DNA from: Colocasia esculenta
Taxonomy: Eukaryota > Streptophyta > Magnoliopsida > Alismatales > Araceae
DNA length: 64,000 nucleotides
Direction of reading: 5' to 3'
NCBI GenBank assembly: GCA_014218235.1
Contig: CM024760.1
Coordinates: 12,566,049-12,630,048, forward strand
The position numbers and the translations under genes were made by a program. Shown piece by piece: positions 36,046 through 48,999 of the stretch. The notes under the pieces were generated by a model. It searched no databases. It had not been told where the DNA came from and saw only the letters and a program-made list of their open reading frames with translations. The stretch's first letter is position 1. Every line of letters begins with the position of its first letter.

Positions 36046-36486
36046 CCCTTCAAATCACCCATTCAAGAACATATGATAACAGACTTTTGGAATCCATGCT
36101 TGCCTTTTTATTGTGGGTTGAATGGTATTTTTGGTTTCATTGTGTCTTTGATTCGTTTTGTTGTTTCCAAAGATTTTTGAATCACTGTTCCTTTGGTGTT
36201 CATAAAGTTACCTTCAGATTTGCCTCCAATGTTCTTTTGAAGGAACCATGAATAATCACGACAACTGGACCTCTTGGGATATCCTGGATGACCAGATCTA
36301 GCAGAACTGTGAGAGTGTCTCGACATCAGTAAGGGTAGTGTCGACCTGTTCGAGTCCATCTAGGCATTTTCGAGGTCGGGTGAAGTGTCGACCTGCTAAT
36401 GTAGTGTGTCGACCTGCTAGTGTCCCAGTCATATGGTTGCCAAGATTTATTCCATTGAGGCATCTTTGTTGATCTGAATCCAGCAC

Positions 36487-38152
36487 TTACCTTGCCCTTT
36501 TCCTTGAATTTTCCAATTTCAGAATTTTTAACATCTTTCTTTTCTCATTTCTCTGAATTTTTCTCCTATTGTGTTGATTTATGGATGAGGAGGCTTCTGA
36601 GTTTGTGGATGAAACGAATGTTATTGTCTTCAACCCTATTTCTTTTTTCTTGAGGGATTGAAGCCCAACCCTTCTTTGTTGAAGTTCACTTTTGTTTCCT
36701 AACAAGGCTTCTAGATTATTTTTTCCACTCACAAACTTTTCCAGAGCTTCTTGTCTCTTGTTTACTTCTTTATGAAGATTTTCAATTTCTCTTTTCATTT
36801 TAGTATTTACACTTTTGATGGCATCATATTTTTCAGCAACCAGTTTCATTTCTTTGACATGCTCAATCTCCTTAACTTTCAATTCACTAACATTTTCTTA
36901 AACACAGAAATTTCTTGGACAAGTTCTTTTTCTTTCTCTTCATTGAAGTATCATGAACAATATGATTCATTTATCTTTTGAGCACTTTGTTTTCATTTTT
37001 GATTTCATCATATTGATCAAGTAATTCAATGTAAACATGTTCCCAATCATTGAATGAAAGATCTTTAAATGGAGATGCTACCTCTTCTTCATCTTCTTCT
37101 TCTCCTCTAGCCATCAGACAAATTTTGGTGTTTGTTTCATAAACTTCTGAGCTTTCTTCTTCATGATCATCTTCCTCTTTGCTCAAGTTTCAACCATAGC
37201 CTTTTGCTTGCTCTTCGTCCATTTGGGTTGAGACTTCTTCAGGGGCTTAAGACATTCTGATTTAACATGCCCTAGTTTTCGCAGTTGTAACACACAACCC
37301 TGTCAGATCTTTTATTCAAATATTGTTTAGGCTTTGAAGGATTATTCACTTGCGGTTTCTTTTTCAGAAATCTCTTACCTTCCTTTCTCAGAAATTTCCT
37401 AAACTTTCTTGTGATAAAAACAAAGTCACCTGAGTCATTTTCTGAACTAGATGACTCACTTTCATCAATTACTTCCCAGATGCTTGGACTTGCCTTGAGA
37501 GTGAGTGGCTTCTTTTTCTTGACATCGTCTGTCTCTTTAAGCCCACTCATAGGTCATGAAAGAACCAATTAGTTCATCAACAGATGTAGTTGACAAATTT
37601 CTTGACTCTTCCACTACAGGGGCCTTGTATGCCATATATGGGTCAAGGATCTAAGAATCTTTCTAACAAGTTCTTGTTTAGTATAGTTTTTCCTAGATTC
37701 CTTAAACCATTTGTCAACAAGGTCAGTCTGCCGTACATCTCTGAGATGGTTTTATCCTGTTTCATTTTAAATGCTTCATACTCAGAGACGAACATGTTAG
37801 CTTTTGTTTCTTTCACTTCAGATGTACCTTCATAGATGACCATTAAGCGATTCCATATCTCCTTCGCACTAGCACATGAGGAGACTCTTGAAAATTCTGT
37901 AGGATGAAGAGAACATTGCATAATGTTCATAGCTCTTCAATTTGCATTTGACTTCTTAATTTCTTATGGAGTCCACTTTTCTTCATCTTTTGATAGCTCA
38001 TAGCGTCCATTATTGACTACCCTCCAAATTTGATGATCCTGTGCTCGCAGGAAGACCTGCATGCGAGTTTTCCAATAAGCATAGTTAGTTCCATCAAAAT
38101 AAGGGGGTCTGCTTACAGAATGACCTTCTGCAATATATCCTCTGGAATCCAT
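36487..38152 (-). pseudogene. Copia gag remnant (UBN2-type, CCHC knuckle, coiled coil)
   Basis: The start ATG is taken at 38152 (MDSRGYIAEGHSVSRPPYFD), since the family begins shortly before the SVSRPPxFDGxNYxxWKxRM motif. A stop and frame change near 37960 separate this from CASAKEIWNRLMVIYEGT and SEMYGRLTLLTNGLRNLG (gag-polypeptide/UBN2 domain). The zinc knuckle C-X2-C-X4-H-X4-C lies at about 37245-37290 but a one-base loss splits it after CYNCEN. An acidic stretch and a long coiled coil (KMKREIENLHKEVNKRQ) follow, typical of Sirevirus gag. Several frameshifts make it non-functional. Confidence 0.85.
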
Positions 38153-38199
38153 TCCACACAATTCTCTCTTGTTTGTTAAACTAAGAAATGGAGAGCGTA

Positions 38200-38211
38200 G
38201 CTCTGATACCA
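38200..38211 (-). other. Primer-binding site (initiator Met-tRNA) of the Sirevirus-like element
   Basis: GCTCTGATACCA on the + strand is the complement of TGGTATCAGAGC. It lies two bases inside the right LTR start (TGTTGGC at 38214), which fixes the element's orientation as minus. Confidence 0.9.
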
Positions 38212-38213
38212 CG

Positions 38214-39680
38214 TGTTGGCTATGGAATGAATATCTAGAGGGGGGGGTGAATAGATATTAACCTCTTAAAAATTTAATAGCACGAATCAGACCTTAAGAT
38301 ATATAAGAGCTAGCAATTTCAACGACACAAAACAATTGGACAACATACCACACAATGCACATAGGATTTTAAGGTGGTTTGGCTCTAGTGTGGAGACCTA
38401 CATCCACCCCTCACTAAACTAAGTGAGGCTTCACTCAATGAGCCAAGAGTGTGAAACACTCACACATCCGCTGATTCACAGTTTCATACAATCTGCTGAT
38501 ATACACTTCAACACAGCTGATTCACAACTTCAAGATTAAGATAATGTCACAATCCTAACACACAAAGTGTAGGATCTATACTTCTACTCCAACCGAGCAG
38601 ACACCAAGTGATGTAACGTTCAGAAAAAAAACTAAAAAGATTGCACAAGAAAAATCACTAAAAGTGGGTAGAATTTAGCAAACACTCTTGCTGCTGTTTC
38701 ACTGGAGTTGAGATCTGATCAATTTCCCACTGAAACTCCCAATTGCTTCTTCTCCAGACTTGGATTCATCGAGATCTTCTTCTGGCCACAGCTTAAGGAT
38801 CAATTGCCTCTGATTGGAAAGAAAATTTGAAGCTCTGCTTCAATGAACAGTGACAGGGCTTCCCACAGGATGAAGAAACGATGCAACATCTTTTCTTCTT
38901 GTTGAGAGAACTGTTTTGAAGCCTGTTTTCCTCAGCTATCTCACCCTCTGCTCTTTCCTCTCTTTAGCTATCTCTTCTTTCTATGTATGTTTTCTTCGAA
39001 GAAGATGCCGCACACCTTTTTGATTGGCATATCAAAATCTCTTTTGGTGGGCCCCAATAGAATCCCCAATTCATTGGGAATACTTTGCCGCCAAAAAGGT
39101 TCTCTTCCAGAACCTTGTAAAGTGTGACTAGAATCCCCAATTATTGGGCCTCGGATCACGTGCCCAGAAAAAGCACGCTGGCAATATCTTTTCCTTATTG
39201 GAAAAAGGATTTGAAGTTTCGACACACACTTGTGCATAGTGTCGACACACACATAAACTAGCTTAGATCAATGCAGATGCTTCAGTAGAGTCATTCCATG
39301 CCTTCATGTGTCGATCTTATCCATTAGACTACTGTAGAGACTAAGTGTCAATAAGTTTAGTGTTGACCTTGTAGCAGCCAAGTGTCGGCCTCTTGGAAAA
39401 GTAGAGTCGACCTGATCTTCATCTAGAGTCGACCTCATGAGATTCTTTCCTTTCAGCGCTAACAGAAAACCAACTAGTGTCGATATGATCTTCATCTAGA
39501 GTCGACCTTATGAAATTATTTCTTTTACTCAGCTATCTCACCCTCTGCTCTTTCCTCTCTTTAGCTATCTCTTCTATGTATGTTTTCTTCGAAGAAGATG
39601 CCGCGCACCTTTTTGATTGGCATATCAAAATCTCTTTTGGTGGGCCCCAATAGAATCCCCAATTCATTGGGAGATTCTTT
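38214..39680 (-). repeat. Right (5') LTR of the Sirevirus-like element, outer end rearranged
   Basis: It begins TGTTGGCTATGGAATGAATA and follows the left LTR closely, including the undisturbed site where the left copy carries a solo LTR. From 39528 the sequence jumps back and repeats 38931-39079; the expected outer 200-300 bp of the LTR are missing. It then passes into foreign sequence near 39680. Confidence 0.85.
39528..39672. repeat. Re-duplicated LTR segment (copy of 38931-39079)
   Basis: CTCAGCTATCTCACCCTCTG and the next roughly 125 bp recur almost unchanged 600 bp downstream (a 4-bp gap and very few substitutions). The junction lies 1 kb from the assembly gap. Confidence 0.85.
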
Positions 39681-39689
39681 TATGCCCCA

Positions 39690-40616
39690 GTAGCTAGATT
39701 AGAGGTAATCAGAATTTTATTAGTATATACATGCTTACTTAATATCAATTTATTTCAAACAGATGTTAAAGTGCTTTTCTGAATGGCTTCATAAAAGAGG
39801 AATTTATGTTGAGCACCACCAGGTTTTGAAGATACTAAATATCCAAATCATTTTTTTCCGTTTAAAGAAAGCACTATATGGTCTGAAACAAGCTCCAAGA
39901 GCTTGGTATAAAAGATTAAGTGCTTATCTTATATCACATAATTTCATAAGAGGTAAATTAGATATTACACTATTTATTAAGAAATTTTCAGAAGGAATCT
40001 TAATTGTGCAAATATATGTTGATGACATTATTTTGGATCTACTAATGAATCACTTTGTAAATTCTTTGAAAACCTTATGCAAAGTGAGTTTGAAATGAAC
40101 ATGATAGGTGAGCTTAATTATTTTCTTGGGTTGCAAATTAAGCAGACCAAGGAAAGTACTCACATTTGTCAAACCAATATATTTTAGATTTACTTTCTAA
40201 ATATGGCTTTACAAGTGTAAGCCCTTGGGAACACCCATGAGCTCAAGCATTAAGTTAGATAGTGATCCACTTGGCAAGAAAGTAGATCAAAAGGTCTATA
40301 GAGGCATGATAGGATCACTACTCTATCTTACTACTAGTAGACCAGATATAATGATCAGTGTATGTTTGTGTGCAAGATTTCAAGCTAATCCTAAAAATCT
40401 TATGTTCATGCTGTCAAAAGAATCTTTAGATATTTTATAAATACAAGTAAATTAGGACTATGGTATCCCAGATGTTCAGATTTCAAATTAATTGGATATA
40501 GTGATGCTGACTATGCTGGATGCAAAATAGATAGAAAAAGCACTAGTGGTACTTGTCAAATACTTGCAGGTTGCTTGATATCTTGGTCTTCCAAAAAAGA
40601 ATTTAGTGGCATTATC
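39690..40616 (+). pseudogene. Second Copia fragment: reverse transcriptase and RNase H, + strand
   Basis: Plus-strand frames give RLKKALYGLKQAPRAWYKRL, LIVQIYVDDIIL (catalytic YVDD), GELNYFLGLQIKQT, PWGTPMSSSIKLDSDPLGKK, YRGMIGSLLYLTTSRPDI and then YSDADYAGCKIDRKSTSGTC with LISWSSKK (RNase H). Frame changes occur near 39770-39830, 40040, 40160-40220 and 40385-40440. The fragment starts after the FLNG block and is cut by the gap at 40617. It is opposite in strand to the Sirevirus-like element and differs from its RT, so it comes from another Copia copy. Confidence 0.88.
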
Positions 40617-40716
40617 NNNNNNNNNNNNNNNNNNNNNNNNNNNNNNNNNNNNNNNNNNNNNNNNNNNNNNNNNNNNNNNNNNNNNNNNNNNNNNNNNNNN
40701 NNNNNNNNNNNNNNNN
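40617..40716. other. Assembly gap, 100 N
   Basis: Exactly 100 consecutive N, a conventional placeholder; the true distance is unknown. Sequence on either side may not be adjacent as drawn. Confidence 0.99.
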
Positions 40717-41943
40717 TGTACTTCTTTGATGCTTGGATGTGGTTTACTAGTAAGCTCAATTAGGAGAACCTAAAAAATTAATATAACTTATTTTTATTAG
40801 CTTTAGTAGGCTTCTTTATTTCAGATATTAGAGATAACAAATGAGTTGAGATTGGGTTATTGTGGAGTCGTGTGGAATAAAATGAAGATTGTTCGATTCC
40901 AACCAATTTGATTTCAATTTCTAGTAGTATAAGAGAAAAGTTTATTGCACTTGAGTTTTGTACTTTGTATTTATATTTTTTTATTGGTCAATAAAAAAAT
41001 GACACAATATAATTATCCAATAAAAAGTAAAAAATGTAAGTGTAAAGTATAAAATTTAAGTGTATTAATTTTTTCTCGTATAATTTATTTCCGCTAAAGG
41101 TAAGGTGGGCCGAGATGGATCATGTAATTACAATTAAAAATATAAATTAGATTAACCCACATGCGATTAGAGGTCTAAGTTAAAATGATTTAGACCAAAA
41201 TTTAAATTATTCTCAGAACTTGAAATTTGTTATACTTTTCTTAAGAGATGACTCAAATTAAATTTCACGAGTTCTACTTAAGTAGAAAAGGATGAATAAC
41301 GTTTAAGCGTTGAAAATATTATATTGAGATTTGAGAAATGCATATTTTTCTTGAAGTTATCTGTCACCTTCAGATTTATATAGAAAATATGTTTATGAGA
41401 AAAAATGGAGAAAAAATGGCATGCGAGCCAATCTAGACGAATAGTTTTCTATCAAACAAATATTTATTATTATTATTATTATACAGAGAAATATTTATTT
41501 ACCGGGATAGCAGAATTATCCATTTCTAGACACCATTTACTTACGAGAAAAATTTATTCTGCAGCAAGTGAGGTGTTTAACATTATGTCACACAGGTTGT
41601 CATGTAGATCAGAAGACAGAGGGAGGAACGACCCACGATGGTGATTGGCGGTGGATTTTAAAGTTATTATTTTAAATTCTACATTTATATTTTATAATTG
41701 AAATTATAATTTTAGATTTTAAATTATTATTAAATATTTAATCAATAGTTTAAAACCCCTACAGATAATATTTTGAAGTTTAATATTTGTATTTGAGAGT
41801 TCAAAATTTAAAATTTGAAACTCAAGATTTTATTTTAAAATTTAATTATCGGTCGTTAGTTGTTCACATTGGTTGTCCAATATTGTCGCAGTTGACTATC
41901 GTCTACTACTTTCTCTACTTGGCAGTCACGTGTTATCCAACTT
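40717..41943. other. AT-rich intergenic DNA
   Basis: No gene is recognised. The stretch 41650-41850 is made of TTTAAA/AAATTT-rich words with several imperfect inverted repeats. No TIR pair with a TSD could be fixed. Confidence 0.4.
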
Positions 41944-42223
41944 AATATCATACGAGTTTTTTTTTTTTTTTGATAACGAGGAAACCCCGCCTCGTATGGT
42001 TTTGTGGGCTCAGGGATTAGTGTTCGTGAACTCCAAGATCAGGACTTGACAGCTCCTATTTTTCGTATACCCGTATTACCCTTACCCCACTTGACCGAGA
42101 AAATTCTGGATCTACACACCTCGAAAATTGCATATAAATCAGGCAAACCTCCTCAGAAATCGAATTCGGGACCTCCTACTTTTAAGCAAGAGTTCTTACC
42201 TGGGGTCCTCAATACCATACGAG
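41944..42223 (-). mobile_element. SINE, minus strand, with 13-bp target-site duplication
   Basis: AATATCATACGAG (41944-41956) and AATACCATACGAG (42211-42223) flank a 254-bp body that starts with 15 T on the + strand, a poly(A) tail on the minus strand. On that strand the 5' end carries GGTAAGAACTCTTGC and GAATTCGATTTC, which resemble pol III A and B boxes of a tRNA-derived SINE. A tail, a long TSD with one mismatch, the size and the absence of coding all agree. Confidence 0.7.
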
Positions 42224-43347
42224 TTATTATATACAACAATGCACTTGATTTTTCTTTTTGCCCATATACAGGACCTATGATCCCCATTATCTCTTCTCTC
42301 CCCTTTTTTTTATAGACTCACATTTTCAATATCAAAGTTATTTGTTCTTTTTAATAAGTATTCTTCGTCTAGTGATTAAGACTGATGAATAATCAACTAC
42401 CAGAAATAAATAATTTTATAAATTTATTTATTTATTTATTTCTTATTTTATTATTTATCATTCTCAATAATTATGCTCGATGAAACCTGCGGTCCAATAA
42501 TAAACTGGACGGTGCGCTCGGGTCAATGGTGCAATATACGGATAACTTTGCTACCATGAGTTAGTATTTTTCTATTATATATTTCACGAATTCTACTTTT
42601 TTTTTGACAAAGATTTCACGAATTCTACTAAATATGCCAGTCCGAATAACACAAGATTATATTACTATTATTTATTGACATCGTCCGAACCATTCACCAA
42701 CATTCGCAGTGAAGAGAAAGCGATCCCACGCCTTTCGGCCATTATTTTTTATTATTTTATTTTATTTTCCTGCCCCCTCCCGGTTTTATGACGCCTGAGG
42801 ACAAAAGAAGCGACCGGATTTTGACCGGAACAGCGGGGCGGGGCAGCGTGCGCCGGCCAACCCCGAAGCGGACGAGCCACCCGTCGGTTCGCCTAACCGC
42901 TGCGTTGCACGAAGACGGGAAAAGGCCGGGGCGGGGGGCGCCAAAAGGCTGCAATACCCTCGGGGCCTCGCCCCGCCCCGCCCCGCTTCCCATCCCGGCC
43001 GTCCACTCGTCAATCTTCCCCCCTCCTTCCGCGCGAGCCCGTCTCGAGAAGCGCATCTGGAACAGCGCGCCATCGCCGAGGAGCTTCTTCTCCACGCCCC
43101 CGCCACTTCCCCACGCACGCACACACAGTATTCTACCCACCGTCCTGGTTCTGCGTTTGTGGGTAGAGCGGAAAAGGTTGCTCCTTTGCAGCTTTCCTCT
43201 GTTCAGGGGCGGAGTTTAGCGTGCGGGAGCCACTGGGTTGGTCCCTTACCCCTCCATCTCCTTACCCTCCATCTCCTTACCCTCCATCACCCCTCTCTCT
43301 CTCTCTCTATACATATCTGTCTTTGTGAGGTTCGTCTTTCTTGTTTG
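42224..43347 (+). promoter_or_regulatory. Upstream region and 5' leader of the bHLH gene
   Basis: AT-rich DNA up to 42765 passes sharply into GC- and CpG-rich sequence (42770-43130), as in many monocot gene promoters. From about 43165 a CT-rich leader contains CCCTCCATCTCCTTA twice in tandem plus a third partial copy, then (CT)n up to 43308. An in-frame upstream ATG at 43159 would add 63 residues of leader-like sequence and is not favoured. I could not fix a TATA box. Confidence 0.5.
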
Positions 43348-45518
<2,171 letters not shown>

Positions 45519-45584
45519 CTTCGCTGGTAAACGTAGCTGCTGCTTCCAATGGAAAATGTTTTGGAAGGGGACAATATGCATATG

Positions 45585-45609
45585 TGAGAGAGAGAGAGAG
45601 AGAGAGAGA
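45585..45609. repeat. (GA)n microsatellite in the bHLH 3' flank
   Basis: A run of about 12 GA units lies 70 bp after the stop codon, in the likely 3' UTR. Confidence 0.9.
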
Positions 45610-45876
45610 AGCACTCACATTATAGATGATGATGTTAGGCCAGACCTATTAAAAACAAGCTTACCCTCAAGACACTGTGGAACACTGGAACTGTTGTTTT
45701 CTGTGGCAGGTTCTCTTGTCAAATAAACAAAAAATGGGAGGTTCTAAGAAGGGGGCTTCGTGCTTGGTGAGGGTTTGATACTGGGACTACGTCCATATTC
45801 CTTAAGTCTGATGATACAAAAGCTCTTAATAGTTCTTAATTGTTTTAATGCCTTTTGGTATATGATAAGTAGAAGT

Positions 45877-45911
<35 letters not shown>

Positions 45912-47777
45912 TTGCTTTTTGTAGGACCTACATGTGAACCATTAGATTTTCGAGCAGTTAATTTATACTGGAAGGACTGTCTATGGATCGTATTATTTCT
46001 GCCTCGCACTTGAAATCTATGGGCTGGGCTTGCCCTCAGCTTGAACAATGTCTTTAAACTGGAAGTAAGTTCGTTCGTGGGTTGCTGTCTACGTGATTTG
46101 AGAATGTGGAAAATGGTTGTGAATTAATGGGCTGGGCGTAAGGTCGAAATGGGCCTTTGAAGTCGTAGTTAATTCGTTTAGATCTTATAGTAGCAGGCTC
46201 GGAAGGCCTACTTATTAATCGATCTATTAACCTTAGAAATAGCTTGGGCTGTCGTGGCTCTTTGACGGGGAAGTTGATCTGGTTGGAGAGTACCTCTTCG
46301 GTGAGCCGACAAGGAAAGATAAAGGCGACGTAACTGGGCTATTAACTTGAGGGCTTTTTGATAACTTTAATGTGATGTGATAGGGTGTATAAAGTTATCA
46401 TTCTTTTATCTCTAGTTTGACATCATGTATCCGTATATAAATGTGAGATACACAATTTTTTAGAAGAAAATTACAGTATTTAATGAGTTATCTTAGGGAT
46501 AACTATTATCCCCCCTCTATGGGTGGAATATTTATCACCCCCTTTACACCCTTTTACGCGTATGAAATTTAACACCCGGATTTAGTCTATGATCTCGGGT
46601 ATCAAAGTTATCTAAAAATTAACCCCCTGTTAAGTCGGGCAGTTAGTCTAACAAAATTTGTACTTGTTTTGATATTGTAGTGTTTAACCTATTATTTCTT
46701 ACTATAAACTTGACTAGATCAGACTGTAGTCCGAAGAAATCTTCACACGTGGCGGAAGAAGGTTTCTAGTTTTGCCCTTTAGACGACCCCATCAGAAAAT
46801 AAAATTTGAACAAACAACAAAACGCTTATATTTGTTTTTTTTTATCATATAAACAAAGTGCTGCTCAATTTTGAATGAAACACTATACTGCTTTTAATAA
46901 TATTGATCTCGACGCTTAAGAACTATACATTTTATTGCAAACAGAATGATAGTTGAAGTCACTGTAATGTGTCGCTTGTAAGCGGGATGGACATTGGGTT
47001 GGGTGGGAAGAGAGGATTGGGGGTTCGACTCCAAACACGGGTGTTTTCCTGTGGTTTGAGTCAAAATTTTAAGTAAAAAAAAACCCCATAATGTTTGCTA
47101 TACTTTTAGCTTTTTTTGCCTTTTTGTTTCAATCTGAGACTTAATATTGTTCTATACCACCTCTAATATTAGGATTAAATAGGGGATAAGAGATAAGTTA
47201 ACCTCATCCCATGTTTGGTGTTATAAAAAAAATAGGGATAAATCTGATTTAAGTATTTTGAGGATATCTTAAAAAAATGGAAATAAATTGGAAATAGTTC
47301 ATCCCATCTTTTGGTGGAATAACTTATCCCCATTTTTTAATCTTAAAAATATCAAACAAGAGGCAAATTAAGAATGGGGATAATGTATCTCCAAATTAAT
47401 TTACCCCTATCCCCATTTGTTTTAATCCCATACCAAACAGCCCTGTGAGGCTGTGATCAAAGGCCACCATGGTGCCACAAGATGAAAGGCGTGCACTAAG
47501 GTGGTTTACATTGCATAGGTGTGTCTGAGCAAGATGGATGGGGTTGGTGACAGATTACGGCACTATTTATTGAGGTAGTACGAGGAGCTTTGAGCTACCT
47601 TACACCGGGCCTTTTTACATCATGGACCGACTTGTCCGAGATTTAGCTATTGGACCCGTTCTTTGAGATATCAGAGAATACTAATGTGTATCCGGCCCAA
47701 TTCCACGGGAAATAACTGGGCTCACTGCTCGGCCCCTTAGGAGGCTGACCTGTCCCCACAGGATTCGGCCCAATCTC
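45610..47777. other. Intergenic DNA with SINE-like and MITE-like pieces
   Basis: (AT)n lies at 45876-45910. A 17-nt palindrome (GGGATAACTATTATCCC) lies at about 46496. At 47022-47032 GGTTCGACTCC is a perfect pol III B box, followed 60 bp later by AAGTAAAAAAAAA, suggesting a short SINE (about 46960-47085), but a TSD is not clear. Near 47420-47445 the string CATACCAAACAGCCC resembles a Tourist-type terminus without a matching partner. No gene is seen. Confidence 0.4.
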
Positions 47778-47987
47778 TAATTCGATCCCGTTTGGCCCAG
47801 TTAGAGGGTCCGCCAGTGAGTTGATGATCATCGGGCAGCAAGAGAAAGCCCCTTACCAGGTCTAAAACAAATGCCTTATTTATATTATTTTTTTAACTTC
47901 TATTCACAGATATTTAGATTATTTTTAACTTCTATTCACAGAGTCATTAGAAAAGCTAAGTCCAGTGAAATCTTATAACCTTTATTT
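47778..47987. repeat. Dispersed repeat, copy 1 (second copy at 60934-61114)
   Basis: ATTCGATCCCGTTTGGCCCA through AATCTTATAACCTTTA is found in both places in the same orientation, about 13 kb apart. This copy carries an extra duplication of ACTTCTATTCACAGA. Here CTTTA is followed by TTTCATGAG; in the other copy it is followed by a Gypsy LTR. Confidence 0.9.
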
Positions 47988-48483
47988 CATGAGAAATAAA
48001 TTTGTTTACAGAGGTGAACTATCTCACATCCACGGCTACGAAGATGGCAAGTAATCTACGTTTTCAATTCAATTCAAAAGGAAAACACGAATGCAAAAAC
48101 AGAACTACCCATCATTCCTTTATCAGGCCTTCATTTTTTGATGGCCAAAATCTACATCTTACTAGGAAAATATTGAAAGAATTTGTTCAAGTGGTGGTGA
48201 ACAATTTTTTTTTTGAAGATATTTTCACTCCTACTCAAATACCAAACATGACCTAAATGGTCTCAAAATTAACAGAAGAAAAAAGAAACAGGTGGTGGCG
48301 TGACAAAGTCGAGGCACACAGATCAGACAGTCGCAAGGCAGCAAACCTAGCTGTAGCACTAGTGACATACTACTGCATCGACCTCTCGCTGTAGCTACAT
48401 CCAGAAGAAGCCACCACACTGCAGCCCATCGAGCCACACAGCCTGCACCAACGGGGCTAGCCAAAAGGCAAGCAGCAGCAGTG

Positions 48484-48590
48484 GGTTTTTTTATTAAAAT
48501 AATCATATTATATTATTTAATTATTTATTTAATCATATTTTAAATTTATTTCCCAAAATAGTCACCAAGTTACGTTGGCAACTTGGTGAC
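48484..48590 (+). repeat. Left TIR of the MULE
   Basis: Starts GGTTTTTTTATTAAAATAAT and ends in an interrupted palindrome with arms GTCACCAAGTT and AACTTGGTGAC (48561-48590). The outer 85 bp match the reverse complement of the right end apart from a G/T-run difference at the tip. Confidence 0.93.
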
Positions 48591-48616
48591 TGGTGGAGAC
48601 CGACGCCCACTTTAAA

Positions 48617-48772
48617 GACGGCATTGAGAATGCCGACAATAGCGTCGGCGTTCTCAATGCCGACTTTAAAGTCGGCTTTGGGAACGCCGACATCAAAGTC
48701 GGCATTCGCAATACCGACTCTATTGTCGGCATTGCGAATGCCGACTCTATTGTCGGCATTCTCAATGCCGAC
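48617..48772. repeat. Left subterminal array: six 21-nt palindromes at exact 27-bp spacing
   Basis: Units start at 48617, 48644, 48671, 48698, 48725 and 48752. Each has arms of the type GTCGGCATT and AATGCCGAC around a 3-nt centre (GAG, CTC, GGG, CGC, GCG), separated by 6-nt AT-rich spacers such as TTTAAA or TCTATT. Spacing is invariant while a few arm positions vary, which argues for a functional period. Confidence 0.95.
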
Positions 48773-48872
48773 AGCTCCTTAACTAAACCCCCCCGCCTCG
48801 AAACCTCCGAAACCCTTTCTGCTCCCGAAACCCCTCTGCTCCCGAAACCCCTCTTCTCTTCCTCACACTGCA

Positions 48873-48999
48873 GCCGCCGGACCCTCCTCGCCAGCGCCAG
48901 CCGCCGTCGGACCCTCCTCGCCAGCGCCAGCCGCCGCCGGACGCAGGCCCTCCTCGCCAGCGCCAGCCGACGCCGGACGCAGGCCCTCCTCGCCGCGCC
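48873..48999. repeat. GC-rich tandem repeat in the MULE 5' leader
   Basis: Four consecutive units of 28-36 bp contain CCTCCTCGCCAGCGCCAG and a CCG(C/T)CGG start. They lie between the subterminal array and a likely 5' UTR intron (donor GTATGT at 49143). The accompanying open frame (48593-49156) starts in the palindrome array and is not considered a gene. Confidence 0.8.

Larger units (their letters stand above)
19341..39680 (-). mobile_element. Sirevirus-like Copia retrotransposon carrying two nested solo LTRs
   Basis: The element reads right to left: right (5') LTR 38214-39680, PBS 38200-38211, gag, protease, integrase, reverse transcriptase and RNase H (38152 to about 32955), a non-coding spacer, a third ORF (31369-30241 continued at 26227-24944), polypurine tract, and left (3') LTR 19341-24796. 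The order PR-INT-RT-RH is diagnostic of Copia. A large gag with a coiled coil and an extra ORF after pol points to the Sirevirus/Maximus lineage. Solo LTRs are nested in the left LTR (19463-23271) and in the third ORF (26228-30240). Frameshifts and stops in every domain make it inactive. Lineage is inferred from architecture. Confidence 0.85.

Noticed and set aside
42757..43219. Overlapping open frames on both strands in the GC-rich block before the bHLH gene
   Set aside because: High GC content suppresses stop codons. The region reads as promoter and leader, with no domain in any frame.
46960..47085. tRNA gene because of a perfect B box (GGTTCGACTCC)
   Set aside because: No cloverleaf or acceptor stem could be paired. 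The A-rich tail 60 bp later fits a SINE better.
47090..47445. Possible Tourist-type (PIF/Harbinger) MITE ending CATACCAAACAGCCC
   Set aside because: Only one terminus is recognisable; no matching inverted end or TA(A) duplication was found on the left.
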